A DNA stretch of 64,000 bases, taken from Streptomyces sp. Tue6028 (GTDB taxonomy: Bacteria; Actinomycetota; Actinomycetes; Streptomycetales; Streptomycetaceae). The notes under the pieces were generated by a model that worked only from the letters and a program-made list of their open reading frames with translations, searched no databases and was not told the origin of the DNA. Both the position numbers and the translations under genes were made by a program. Below, in pieces: positions 48,852-57,091 of this stretch (positions within the stretch are counted from its first letter, which is position 1; each line of letters starts with the position of its first letter). The stretch spans positions 310,001-374,000 of the forward strand of contig NZ_MLCE01000019.1 in the NCBI RefSeq assembly GCF_002300165.1, written 5' to 3'.

Positions 48852-49691
48852 CTACTGTTCCGCGATCTTCCCGGCGAAAATGTCCCGCGGCCGCGGCAGC
48901 CGTACGTCGGCGCGCACCCCGAAGTCGTACAGCAGCGTCGTCGAGGCGACGGCCACCGTGCCCTTCTGGTGGCCGTTGACGAAGCTGAAGCGGTGGCGCA
49001 CCTTGCGCAGCCGCCCCTGCTCGTCGAGGTAGGCGTCGAACGGCACCTCCGCGGTGGCGAACCCTTTCGCCGCCGCCTTCAAGGCGGACCGCTGCCCCTT
49101 CGAGGCGCCACTGGCGGCGACGTGCAGATCGGCGGTCCCGCGGTAGTGCCGCACCCGCGTCCCGGCCACCTCCGTCTCCCCCACCAAGGTCGCCGTCCGC
49201 GCCCCGCGCAGCAGTTCCGCCGCGGCGTACGGGTCGGTGGCGCCGCCCGTCACCAGGTTCCCGTCGGAGAGACCGGCCGTGTCCACGCGGACCCACTTGT
49301 CCACGGGCACCCCCGCGCCGCGGTTCTTCATGAACAGGGCTCCGGGCGCGAGCAGCTCGGTGATCGGCCGGTGTTCGGCCGTGCCGGCGGGGTCCTGCGG
49401 GAGCAGCACCTTGAGCTCGCCCTGCTGCTTCCTGAAGTCGTACACGCCCTGCCCGCGGATGGTGACCCGGGTCCCGCCGGTGGCCATCTCCATGGACGTA
49501 CGGGCCTTGGCGCTGCCCGCGCGCTCCAGAGTGGCGGCGGCCCGGTGCAGCGCCTCGACGGAGCCGGTCCGGGCGTCGTCGGCGGCACCTCCGCCCGCGC
49601 ATCCCGTGGCACACACGGCCAGTCCCGCCGTCACGGCCGCGACGACCAGCAGGCCCGTCCGCCCTTCCGTCTGAGCCACCTGCGCCACCAT
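48852..49691 (-). CDS. Putative lipoprotein with LolA/LppX-like fold
   Basis: A 279-residue exported protein. The N-terminal signal (TGLLVVAAVTAGLAVCATGCAGGG) ends with a lipobox-like ATGC, so it is likely lipid-anchored. The mature part repeats a beta-rich theme: TRVTIRGQGVYDFRKQQGELKVLL, RVRHYRGTADLHVAAS, EVPFDAYLDEQGRLRKVRHRFSF. This is reminiscent of LppX/LprG/LolA lipid carriers, in which a model of 'variable-strength' strands forms a half-barrel. That relation is only by eye. The ATG at 49691 is followed by a short charged stretch; a larger open frame upstream is antisense to the small gene at 49811. Confidence 0.75.
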   Translation of the reverse strand: MVAQVAQTEGRTGLLVVAAVTAGLAVCATGCAGGGAADDARTGSVEALHRAAATLERAGSAKARTSMEMATGGTRVTIRGQGVYDFRKQQGELKVLLPQDPAGTAEHRPITELLAPGALFMKNRGAGVPVDKWVRVDTAGLSDGNLVTGGATDPYAAAELLRGARTATLVGETEVAGTRVRHYRGTADLHVAASGASKGQRSALKAAAKGFATAEVPFDAYLDEQGRLRKVRHRFSFVNGHQKGTVAVASTTLLYDFGVRADVRLPRPRDIFAGKIAEQ

Positions 49692-49810
49692 CGCCTTGCC
49701 GACCCCCAGCCGGTCGTCCTGGGCCCTCCCTGTCGTTCCGGTTAACGACGGGTAGGGGCGGCCGTCACGCGGCTCCCGTCCATTCACTTGCCTTGGGTAA
49801 CGTTGTCGGC

Positions 49811-49993
49811 GTGGCGCAGCAGGACGACGACGGCCCTTTCCCCGAACACCGCACGACGACGGTCGAACAGGGCCGCTTCTGTGTGGCCCGGTGCACCTGC
49901 GGCTGGAGGGGCCCCGCACGCCGCGCGCGCAGTCTGGCCCGGACGGACGCGGAGATCCATTCCGAGGACGTGCTCGGCCGGGGCGCGCTGTAG
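49811..49993 (+). CDS. Small CxC-containing protein
   Basis: A 60-residue soluble protein, MAQQDDDGPFPEHRTTT followed by the Cys-rich block GRFCVARCTCGWRGPARRARSLARTDAEIH. The spacing C-x3-C-x-C-G-W resembles a half zinc knuckle, and the basic helix after it suggests nucleic-acid or protein binding. The GTG at 49811 has no ribosome-binding site but TAACGT lies seven bases upstream, which fits a leaderless start. Function is unknown. Confidence 0.65.
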   Translation: MAQQDDDGPFPEHRTTTVEQGRFCVARCTCGWRGPARRARSLARTDAEIHSEDVLGRGAL

Positions 49994-50070
49994 CCGTTCT
50001 GCGACGTTCGCGCGTGGAACCCCGGGACCCGGTGACCCGTCTCGTTCCACGGAACCCACAGGAGGCGCAC

Positions 50071-51639
50071 ATGCAACGGCGTACGTTCATCGGCGGAGCC
50101 ACCGCCGTACTCGCGGCGGCGGCGACGTCCGCGTGCGACGGCGGCGACAGCGGCGGCACCAAGGCGGCGGGCGCCTCCGAGAGCGCCGGTACCGGCACGT
50201 CGGTCCGCACGGCCACCACCAGCACCCGCGCGGCCGCGAACTGGACCGCCCTGTCCAGGGAGCTGGACGGTGCGCTGATCCGCCCCGGCGACCGCAGCTG
50301 GTCGGCCGCCCACCAGCTGTACAACACGCGCTTCGACGGGCTGAAGCCCGCGGCCGTCGCGTACGTCGCGCACGCGGACGACATCCGCACCACCATGGAC
50401 TACGCCCGCGCGCACGGCATCAAGGTGTCGATCCGCAACGGCGGCCACTCGTACGCGGGCTGGTCCTCCGGCAACGGCCGCCTGATCGTCGACGTCTCCA
50501 AGCTGAACAAGATCCGGGCGTCGGGCAACGAGGCGGTGGTCGGCGCCGGTTCCAAGCTGATCGACGTCTATCGCGCGCTGGCCGCCAAGGGCGTCACCAT
50601 TCCCGCGGGTTCCTGCCCCACCGTGGGCGTCTCCGGGCTGACCCTGGGCGGCGGCCACGGGGTGGTGTCCCGGGCGTACGGGCTGACCTGCGACAGTCTC
50701 ACGCAGGCCACGCTGATCACCGCCGACGGCAAGCAGCTCACCGCGAACGCCACGGACCACAAGGACCTGTTCTGGGCCCTGCGCGGCGCCGGAAACGGCA
50801 ACTTCGGCGTCGTCACCGAACTGCGCTTCAAGACCCACCCGGCCCCGCAGGGCGTCTCGGCCTACATGACCTGGCCGTGGGCCAAGGCCGCCGCCGTACT
50901 GAAGGCGTGGCAGGAGTGGGGTCCGGACCAGCCCGACGAGATCTGGTCGTCGTGCCACCTCGCGAACGCTGCGGGCGGCACCCCCACGGTGTCCGTGGCC
51001 GCGTTCTCGCTCGGCACCTACGGCGAACTCCAGAACGCCGTGGACCGGCTGGCCGACCGTATCGGTGCCCCGGCACGCACCGTCTCCCTCAAGAGGCGTT
51101 CGTACGAGGAGTCGATGGAGGTGTACGCGGGCTGCTCCTCCTTCCCGACGGACGCGCAGTGCCACCTGCCGGGGTCGACGCCGGGCCGCAGCCCGCAGGG
51201 CGCTCTCGGCCGTGAGACCTACGCGGCGCGTTCGGACTTCTTCGACCGTTCGATCCCGGCCGCCGGCATCCAGGCACTGCTGAACCAGATATCCGGCGTC
51301 CGCGGCGGCGCGGGCAGCATCGCGCTGACGGCGCTGGGCGGCGCCGTGAACCGGGTGTCGCCCACGGCCACCGCCTTCGTGCACCGCCGTTCACGGATGC
51401 TCGCGCAGTACATCGTCTCCTGGCGGGCCGGCACCTCCGGCACCACGGCGCAGTCCTGGCTGGGCACCGCGCACTCCGCCATGGGCCGGTACGCCTCCGG
51501 CGCCGCCTACCAGAACTACACGGACGCCACCCTCACCGACTGGCGCAAGGCGTACTACGGCGACGCGGCGACCCGGCTCACGGCCCTGAAGAAGCAGTAC
51601 GACCCGCAGCACTTCTTCTCCTTCCCGCAGGCGCTCTGA
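50071..51639 (+). CDS. Tat-exported FAD-linked oxidase with bicovalent flavin motif (BBE-like)
   Basis: A 522-residue oxidase of the PCMH-type FAD family. The start QRRTFIGGATAVLAAAATSAC is a twin-arginine signal followed by a lipobox-like SAC (Cys22), so the folded flavoprotein is exported and probably lipid-anchored. Both residues for covalent FAD attachment are present: His126 in RNGGHSYAG and Cys182 in AGSCPTVGVSGLTLGGGHG. The C-terminal BBE motif is DWRKAYYGDAATRLTALKKQYDPQHFF. Relatives oxidise sugars, alkaloids or oligosaccharides; substrate is unknown. AGGAGG precedes the ATG at 50071. Confidence 0.9.
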   Translation: MQRRTFIGGATAVLAAAATSACDGGDSGGTKAAGASESAGTGTSVRTATTSTRAAANWTALSRELDGALIRPGDRSWSAAHQLYNTRFDGLKPAAVAYVAHADDIRTTMDYARAHGIKVSIRNGGHSYAGWSSGNGRLIVDVSKLNKIRASGNEAVVGAGSKLIDVYRALAAKGVTIPAGSCPTVGVSGLTLGGGHGVVSRAYGLTCDSLTQATLITADGKQLTANATDHKDLFWALRGAGNGNFGVVTELRFKTHPAPQGVSAYMTWPWAKAAAVLKAWQEWGPDQPDEIWSSCHLANAAGGTPTVSVAAFSLGTYGELQNAVDRLADRIGAPARTVSLKRRSYEESMEVYAGCSSFPTDAQCHLPGSTPGRSPQGALGRETYAARSDFFDRSIPAAGIQALLNQISGVRGGAGSIALTALGGAVNRVSPTATAFVHRRSRMLAQYIVSWRAGTSGTTAQSWLGTAHSAMGRYASGAAYQNYTDATLTDWRKAYYGDAATRLTALKKQYDPQHFFSFPQAL

Positions 51640-51712
51640 CCTGCGGGACGAAAAGAGGCGCGGGGCGGGAGAGGAACTCCGGCGCGGGCCTGTGCCCCCG
51701 CCGGGGACGCGG

Positions 51713-52414
51713 CTACGCGGCGAGGTCCCGTTCCTCGGACCGTTCCGTCCGCGATCCCGGGATCAGCGCGTCGTGCCCGGTGGGCGTCGTGCCCCGGGCA
51801 CGGATCAGCAGGCCGGCGCGCGGGGAGCGTTCCACCGCCTTCATCACCGGGGTGAGCAGCGCCATGGCCAGGGGCGACAGCAGCAGGGCGACCGCGGTGC
51901 CGAGGGCGAAGCCTCCGACGACGTCCGTCGGGTAGTGCACGCCCATGTAGACCCGGCAGAAACCTTCGAGCAGGGCGAGCCCGATCCCCAGGAGCCCGAA
52001 CCTGCGGTTCGCGACGAACAGGGCGACGCCCATCGCCATGGTGAGCGTGGCGTGGTCGCTGACGAAGGAGTAGTCGGTCTTGCCGGTGACGAGGACGTCC
52101 AGGCCCTGGTGGTCGACGAAGGGTCTGGGCCGCTCGACGAAACCTCGTATCGGCACGTTCACCAGGACGGCGATGCCCGCCGCGAGCGGTGCCCACACGA
52201 GGGCCGCCACGGAGGACGCGGCGGAGTCGTCGCCGCGGCGCCGCACGGTCCACCAGCACCACAGCACGAGCAGGACCATGCCGAGCAGCAGTCCGTACTC
52301 GCCGACGAACTCCATGATCCGGTCGAACCAGTGGGGCGCGTCCTTGGCCAGGCCATTGATGTCGTAGAGCAGGTCGACGTCGGGGTTCGAACCGGATTCG
52401 GCGAGTCCAGCCAT
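51713..52414 (-). CDS. PAP2-family membrane phosphatase
   Basis: A 233-residue integral membrane protein with six helices and the three PAP2 phosphatase motifs: VERPRPF (motif 1, KxxxxxxRP type with changes), SDHAT (motif 2, with catalytic His) and CRVYMGVHYPTDVVGG (motif 3, His nucleophile and Asp). Such enzymes dephosphorylate lipid phosphates such as undecaprenyl pyrophosphate or phosphatidate. The active site faces outward. The last 30 residues are hydrophilic and charged. No partner gene is adjacent in the same direction. Confidence 0.9.
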   Translation of the reverse strand: MAGLAESGSNPDVDLLYDINGLAKDAPHWFDRIMEFVGEYGLLLGMVLLVLWCWWTVRRRGDDSAASSVAALVWAPLAAGIAVLVNVPIRGFVERPRPFVDHQGLDVLVTGKTDYSFVSDHATLTMAMGVALFVANRRFGLLGIGLALLEGFCRVYMGVHYPTDVVGGFALGTAVALLLSPLAMALLTPVMKAVERSPRAGLLIRARGTTPTGHDALIPGSRTERSEERDLAA

Positions 52415-52630
52415 GGTGCTGCGGCCCCTTCGTCGTCTTTCCCGCGAGCACGCCCTTTCGCGCGCCCGCTCGATCCACCCCCGTGGTCGTAGAAACCGCC
52501 GGAACCCGTACCCGACCCGGCGCTACGTCAAAAGGAACGCACAGTCCCCTCTACTACGTTCCACCCTCCACGGAATGATCACGCAGACGTTATCGAAGAG
52601 AGACACATCGCCGCAGCTCAGGGGGTGGGT

Positions 52631-53632
52631 TCATACAGTAGTCGGCAATGCTTTCGCGCCATCTTCGGTCACTCGGGTCGCGCCGAAGTAATCGGGGGTG
52701 TCGACGGGGTCGAAGCGGATCACGGCCCCCGGACGAGGCGCGTCGATCATGTATCCGCCGCCCACGTAGATACCCACGTGGCGGATGGCCCGGGAGTCGG
52801 TGGGGTCGTCCGAGAAGAAGACCAGATCGCCGGGGAGCAGCTCCGAGCGCCGGGGGTGCGGACCCGCGTTGTACTGGTCGTTGGCGACCCGCGGGAGGGT
52901 GACGCCCACGCTCTCGTACGCGGCCTTGGTGAGCCCCGAGCAGTCGAAGCGTCCGCCCTGGTCAGACGTGCCGTTGCCGCCCCACAGATAGGGCGTGCCG
53001 AGCTTCTTCTGCGCGTAGGTGATGGCCGCCGCGGCCTGCTTGGAGGGGTCGACGCGGGTCACCGGCGCGGCGAAGCTCTTCGCCAGCGTGGTGATCGTCT
53101 TCACGTAGTTCCGGGTCTCCTTGTACGGCGGTACGCCGCCGTACTTGATGACCGCGTAGGCACCCGCGTTGTAGGCGGCGAGCATGTTCTCCGTGACGTT
53201 CCCCGGCGCGTCCTTCACGTACGAGGCGAGCTGGCAGTCGTACGAGGCCGCCGATGGAATCGCGTCATTCGGGTCCCATACGTCGCGGTCGCCGTCACCG
53301 TCGCCGTCGACTCCGTGCGTGGCCCAGGTCCCCGGAATGAATTGCGCTATCCCTTCCGCTTTCGCCGGACTCCTGGCATTCGGATTGAATCCGCTCTCCT
53401 GGTACAACTGGGCGGCCAGCAGTGCCGGGTTGATGGCGCCGCACAGGTTTCCCCACTTCTGCACGAGGGTCTGGTACGCGGCGGGCACGGAACCCTTGGC
53501 GAGGCCGACGGAGCCCCCGCCGATACCGTTGGCCAGATTGCCCGCGACCATGTAGACGCCGACGACGAGCAGCATCACGAAGCTGAGCGCGGCCCCGACG
53601 GCAGCGGTCGCTACGATCCATGCCTTACGCAC
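52631..53632 (-). CDS. Membrane-anchored lytic transglycosylase / NlpC-P60 endopeptidase
   Basis: A 333-residue bifunctional peptidoglycan hydrolase. A signal anchor (about 9-30) is followed by a lysozyme-like transglycosylase domain with catalytic Glu79 (LLAAQLYQESGFNP), a calcium-loop-like insertion (DGDGDGDRDVWDP, about 109-121), and an NlpC/P60 domain with Cys231 (FDCSGLT) and His285 (RHVGIYVG). This domain pair is typical of the wall-opening enzyme of Gram-positive conjugation and type IV systems. The type IV-like operon starts 3 kb away. The start is GTG at 53632, taken for the family-like VRKAWIV; a TTG two codons earlier is an alternative. Confidence 0.9.
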   Translation of the reverse strand: MRKAWIVATAAVGAALSFVMLLVVGVYMVAGNLANGIGGGSVGLAKGSVPAAYQTLVQKWGNLCGAINPALLAAQLYQESGFNPNARSPAKAEGIAQFIPGTWATHGVDGDGDGDRDVWDPNDAIPSAASYDCQLASYVKDAPGNVTENMLAAYNAGAYAVIKYGGVPPYKETRNYVKTITTLAKSFAAPVTRVDPSKQAAAAITYAQKKLGTPYLWGGNGTSDQGGRFDCSGLTKAAYESVGVTLPRVANDQYNAGPHPRRSELLPGDLVFFSDDPTDSRAIRHVGIYVGGGYMIDAPRPGAVIRFDPVDTPDYFGATRVTEDGAKALPTTV

Positions 53633-53726
53633 CGTCAACCGCCCCTCGTCGCCCAGGAGTCCGCCGACGTCAGTGTAGAGGCGGGCACCGTGCGGCGGGA
53701 CGATCACACACGAGGAGAAACCGCAC

Positions 53727-54377
53727 GTGGCGACCCCGCCTCCGCACCCGAACGCGCCCCAGGGCAACCCCGCTGACCCGCAAGGCGGTTACGCGCCAAA
53801 CGGTGCGCCGGCACCTGGCCGGAACGCGTACGCGCAGGGCCCGTACGCCCAGAACGCGGCCTACGCCGCACCGGGCGCCGCACAGGCCCCGCACCCCCCG
53901 CACGGACAGAACCCGTTCGCCCCGCACGGACAGAACCCGTTCGCCCCCGCGGGCGGCTACGACCCGGCGGTCGCCCCGCCCCTCACCCCCGGCTGCCGCA
54001 TATGTGCCGCGCAGCCGGCCGGCGACATGACCGTCCGCCAGCACACGGGGCTGCTCGTCGCGATGCGGTTCTCCAAGATGGAGGGCCCGTTCTGCCGCTC
54101 CTGCGCCACCGCGATCCACCGGGAGATGACGACCAAGACCCTGGCGGGCGGCTGGTGGAGCCCGGTGTCCCTGGCGCTGTTCACCCCGCTCACCCTGCTG
54201 TGGAACCTCTACGTCCGGACGCGGATCCGCAAGCTGCCGCACCCGACGACGCCCTCGCCGACCGGTGTGGTCATGGACCAGGGCAAGCCGGTCCTCCAGC
54301 GCCCGCTGGCCTACGTCGTCCTGCTCCTGCCCTCGCTCTGGCTCGCCGCGTACGTCTTCAACGAGATGTCGGGCTAG
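53727..54377 (+). CDS. Zinc-ribbon membrane protein with Pro/Ala/Gly-rich tail
   Basis: A 216-residue protein: residues 1-85 are a disordered Pro/Gly/Ala/Asn tail with the repeat HGQNPFAPHGQNPFAP, followed by a zinc-ribbon-like pair CRIC (about 89-92) and CRSC (about 122-125). Two hydrophobic spans follow (WWSPVSLALFTPLTLLWNLYV and PLAYVVLLLPSLWLAAYVF). GAGGAG is nine bases before the GTG. It diverges from the wall hydrolase gene. The function is unknown; Pro-rich-tailed CxxC membrane proteins are common in Streptomyces. Confidence 0.8.
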   Translation: MATPPPHPNAPQGNPADPQGGYAPNGAPAPGRNAYAQGPYAQNAAYAAPGAAQAPHPPHGQNPFAPHGQNPFAPAGGYDPAVAPPLTPGCRICAAQPAGDMTVRQHTGLLVAMRFSKMEGPFCRSCATAIHREMTTKTLAGGWWSPVSLALFTPLTLLWNLYVRTRIRKLPHPTTPSPTGVVMDQGKPVLQRPLAYVVLLLPSLWLAAYVFNEMSG

Positions 54378-55147
54378 GACGGTTCGCCGGACCGGCCCGG
54401 CGCGGCCGCCGCGCGGTAGAGCGCCGCGGCCTCGCTCCGCAGGACGACACTGAACGACACGTCGTCGGTGTCCCCGCCCTGCTGGTGGCCGCCGATGACA
54501 CCGACGACCTCGCCGTCACCGTTCACCCAGGGGCTGCCGCTGGTCCCGCCCGCGAAGCCGGGGCAGGCGATGCGCTGCTGGGCGCGGCCGCGGGCGATCG
54601 GCTTGTCGGTGCAGGTGAGGGGCGCGTCGAGGGCGCCGGGGTAGCCGGTGACGGTGACGGCCGTCGCCCCGGTGGCGCGGCCCGCCGCGAAGGCGTTGCC
54701 GCCCACGACGTCCTCGATCCCCTTGCCGCCCTTGTCGGCCACGACGGCGAAGGCGACGTCGCTGTCCTCGTCCTGCCCGCTCCTCCAGCCGTCGCCGAGG
54801 TACGTCTTCCGCACGTTCCACAGCCCGTACGGCGCCCTGCCGTCCCGGTAGCCCGGCGCGAACACCGGCTTTGCGCCGCCGCCGAGGCAGTGCGCGGCGG
54901 TGACGATCAGGTCGCGCGCCGCGCTGCGCACCACGGACGCCGTGCAGAAGTGCCGTCCGCCCGGCCCCCCGCTGAAGAGCACCCCCACCCGCGCGCTCTG
55001 CGGGGTCGCCGCGGCCCGCACGGTCACGCCGAACGGCCCGGGCCCGTCGTCGGCCGCCGCCAGGGACGAGGAGGTCGCCGCCAGCAGCACGAAGGAGCCC
55101 AGCAGCGCGTACCGGCGGGGTGCGGCGAGACCTGCGATGCGCTTCAT
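54374..55147 (-). CDS. Secreted trypsin-like serine protease (V8-like active site)
   Basis: A 257-residue exported protease with signal peptide (about 1-31, ending SLAAA) and the triad His in TAAHC, Asp in DSDVAF and Ser in GGTSGSPW. The GTSGSP form of the serine motif is typical of V8/glutamyl-endopeptidase-like and related secreted proteases, rather than trypsin GDSGGP. Cysteines at HFCTAS/AHC and in TCTDK/IACPG allow two disulfides. It overlaps the end of the zinc-ribbon gene by four bases, tail to tail. Confidence 0.88.
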   Translation of the reverse strand: MKRIAGLAAPRRYALLGSFVLLAATSSSLAAADDGPGPFGVTVRAAATPQSARVGVLFSGGPGGRHFCTASVVRSAARDLIVTAAHCLGGGAKPVFAPGYRDGRAPYGLWNVRKTYLGDGWRSGQDEDSDVAFAVVADKGGKGIEDVVGGNAFAAGRATGATAVTVTGYPGALDAPLTCTDKPIARGRAQQRIACPGFAGGTSGSPWVNGDGEVVGVIGGHQQGGDTDDVSFSVVLRSEAAALYRAAAAPGRSGEPS

Positions 55148-55345
55148 CGCACCCCACCTTGCCCGAGACGGAGGGGGAAAGCCCCGGGTCCGCGCCGGGA
55201 ATCGTCCGGGGAACCGCGAGAGGTCCGCACGCCGTGCGCCGGGAGTCCGTCCGTGGGCGAGCGCGGGGCCGGGCGGCCCCGCTCCACGTCGATCCCACCG
55301 GACTGCGCGGCCCCGTCCCCGCCTCCCTCCGCGCCGGGGCCGCCC

Positions 55346-55987
55346 TCACTCCGGCGCGGTCCCCCCGTAGGCGGCGGTGGTGCGGTCCGCCGCCGCACGG
55401 GCGGCGGCCTCGTCCTCGCCGGCGGCCACGTTCGCCTCGTACCAGCTCTCGCTGCTCTCCCTCACGAAGCGGCGGCCCTCCTCGGACGCGAGCCAGGCCG
55501 TGCCCTCCTTCGGGTCCAGGGCGCCGCCGGGAGCGCCGAGGTGGCGGGCCAGGCCCATGATGCCGAGGTCCCAGCCGACGCCGACGGCACCGGGGCCGTA
55601 TTCCGCCCAGCGTTCGTCGTCGACGTGGGCGATGTGCTGGAGCACGAACCGGGTGCCGCCCTCCGGCTCCTCGGCCAGCAGGACCTCGATCCAGCTGACC
55701 TCATCGCCGAACTCCCAGGTCGCGGCGAAGCTCAGGGGCGGTTCGCACCGCTCGACGACTCCGCCCGCGTTCCCCTCCAGCTGGTACCTGCCGCCGAGCC
55801 GGAGTTCGCCCGTGACGGGCAGGAACCACCGTGGGATGCGCTCGGCGTTGGTGCAGGCGTCCCAGACGTCCTCGACGGTGGCGCCGTAGGTCTGGCCCAC
55901 CGTCACCACCCGTGCGGCGCGCCCCTGGTACTCACGTGCGCCGACCTGTCGCCGCACGGCGTCGATCTGTTGGGTGACGTCGAACAT
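55346..55987 (-). CDS. AHSA1/SRPBCC-family protein
   Basis: A 213-residue START-like protein. The segment VTVGQTYGATVEDVWDACTNAERIPRWFLPVTGELRLGGRYQLEG is the usual beginning of AHSA1 domains, with the hydrophobic cavity built by the strands after it. A C-terminal helical extension of 50 residues (VRESSESWYEANVAAGEDEAAARAAADRTTAAYGG) follows. Members bind hydrophobic ligands or assist stress responses; ligand unknown. No ArsR regulator, a frequent partner, is adjacent. It is read leftward behind a 600-base gap. Confidence 0.87.
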   Translation of the reverse strand: MFDVTQQIDAVRRQVGAREYQGRAARVVTVGQTYGATVEDVWDACTNAERIPRWFLPVTGELRLGGRYQLEGNAGGVVERCEPPLSFAATWEFGDEVSWIEVLLAEEPEGGTRFVLQHIAHVDDERWAEYGPGAVGVGWDLGIMGLARHLGAPGGALDPKEGTAWLASEEGRRFVRESSESWYEANVAAGEDEAAARAAADRTTAAYGGTAPE

Positions 55988-56584
55988 GGGGCGCTCCTCG
56001 CAACCGATCCGTCACCGCCGCCGGGACTTTTCCCGGGACGGACTCCCGCCTCCTGCGCCCCTACCCGCCCCGGGGCCGGGAGCCAGCACCCAGACCCCCA
56101 TTCGGCCCCATGGCCCGCTCCCGCGGGCTTCGCCCCGGCCCGTTCCTCAGCGCGGCGCGGCGGGGGTTAGCCTGTGCCTCGTCCGGGGCCGTCGGCCGGC
56201 GTCCACCTCCCGCAGACACGGCGACCCGGGGAACATCGGCTCGACGACCCGTCAGAAACGGGCGGCGCGCGCGGCGTACGTACGGGAAGGGCGGAGCGTG
56301 CGCTTCGTAGAAGGGGTTAACGACGGAACCACACGACAGGTTCCGCATCGACTTCATTGCCCGGCGTGACCTGCCGTGATACACAGAGTGACCATACGAC
56401 CCTTCGTATACCGTCCCGCACCCCCGTGAGGGGCTCGCGCGGGGCGGCGGCAAGGTATTCGTACGAAACCCGCCAATCAATGACGCCAAGTCGACATACG
56501 ACGGCACCATTGTCGGCGAGAATGGGCCCGACCTCTGCGCAGTGGCAGGGGGTGCAGAACTACCCACTAGGGGCGGTGACTTAC
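55988..56584. other. Promoter region upstream of the type IV-like operon
   Basis: This 597-base gap carries the start region of the AHSA1 gene and of the rightward type IV-like operon. No gene was found; open frames inside have no ribosome-binding sites. Bases 56320-56520 are less GC-rich and include two TTCGTA-containing palindromes, described separately. Confidence 0.5.
56394..56467. promoter_or_regulatory. Pair of TTCGTA palindromes upstream of the type IV-like operon
   Basis: ATACGA-CCCT-TCGTAT (56394-56409) is a perfect 6-bp dyad with a 4-base spacer, and TTCGTACGAA (56458-56467) is a perfect 10-bp palindrome. They share the half-site TTCGTA and lie 118-191 bases before the first gene, so they may be sites for one dimeric regulator. 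Which regulator is unknown. Confidence 0.5.
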
Positions 56585-56893
56585 ATGCTTTTCGCAGCCG
56601 ACAAGGGCGACATCACCACAATCATCGGCGGGATCGCTCCGGACTGGGGCCCCTTCGGCAGCCTCGGCAACGAGGCGAAGGTGATGATCGAGGTCGTGAT
56701 GGCGGTCGCCATCCTGCTCTGCCTCGGCATCGCGATCTGGGGCGCGGCCAAGCAGCGCATCGGCGCCACCGCTCTCCGCGACACCTTCAGCGCCGAACAG
56801 GGCAAGGGCCTCATCATCGCGGGCCTCACCGGAGTCTTCATCATCGGATCGCTCGGCACGCTCTTCACCATCGTGTACGGCATGGCCGTGTAA
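56585..56893 (+). CDS. VirB2/TrbC-like small pilin-type membrane protein
   Basis: A 102-residue protein with two hydrophobic helices (about 32-53, AKVMIEVVMAVAILLCLGIAIWG, and about 75-98, LIIAGLTGVFIIGSLGTLFTIVYG) joined by a short basic loop (AAKQRIGATALRD). This size and hairpin layout are typical of VirB2/TrbC pilins and their Gram-positive counterparts. It is the first gene of the operon, behind GGGGCGGTG and a start at 56585. No cleavable signal peptide is evident. A small hairpin follows its stop codon, as with other highly expressed pilin-type genes. The pilin reading is inferred from context. Confidence 0.72.
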   Translation: MLFAADKGDITTIIGGIAPDWGPFGSLGNEAKVMIEVVMAVAILLCLGIAIWGAAKQRIGATALRDTFSAEQGKGLIIAGLTGVFIIGSLGTLFTIVYGMAV

Positions 56894-56910
56894 GGGGTGC
56901 GGGACACCCC
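56894..56910 (+). terminator. Possible attenuating hairpin after the VirB2-like gene
   Basis: GGGGTG (56894-56899) pairs with CACCCC (56905-56910) around a 5-base loop, starting directly after the stop codon. It is short, so partial termination or mRNA 3'-end protection is more likely than full stop. The operon appears to continue after a 198-base gap. Confidence 0.45.
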
Positions 56911-57091
56911 TGAGCCATGCCCGGCCGGGCGCGCCCGGACCCCCCTCCCCTCCGACCCACCCGTCCGTCGTGCCCACCGGCTGAGGTTGCGTTTCCCTGA
57001 TGTCGAGTCACCACACCGCGCCCGCGCGGGAACCAGCACGGCTACCGTCGTACTACTTGGTTCAGCGAGAGGTTGAGGGGGCGTACGCGAC

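Noticed and set aside
56922..56938. Palindrome CCGGGCGCGCCCGG considered as a terminator
   Set aside because: It is a continuous palindrome with no loop and lies in a very GC-rich stretch, so it is weak evidence for an RNA hairpin.
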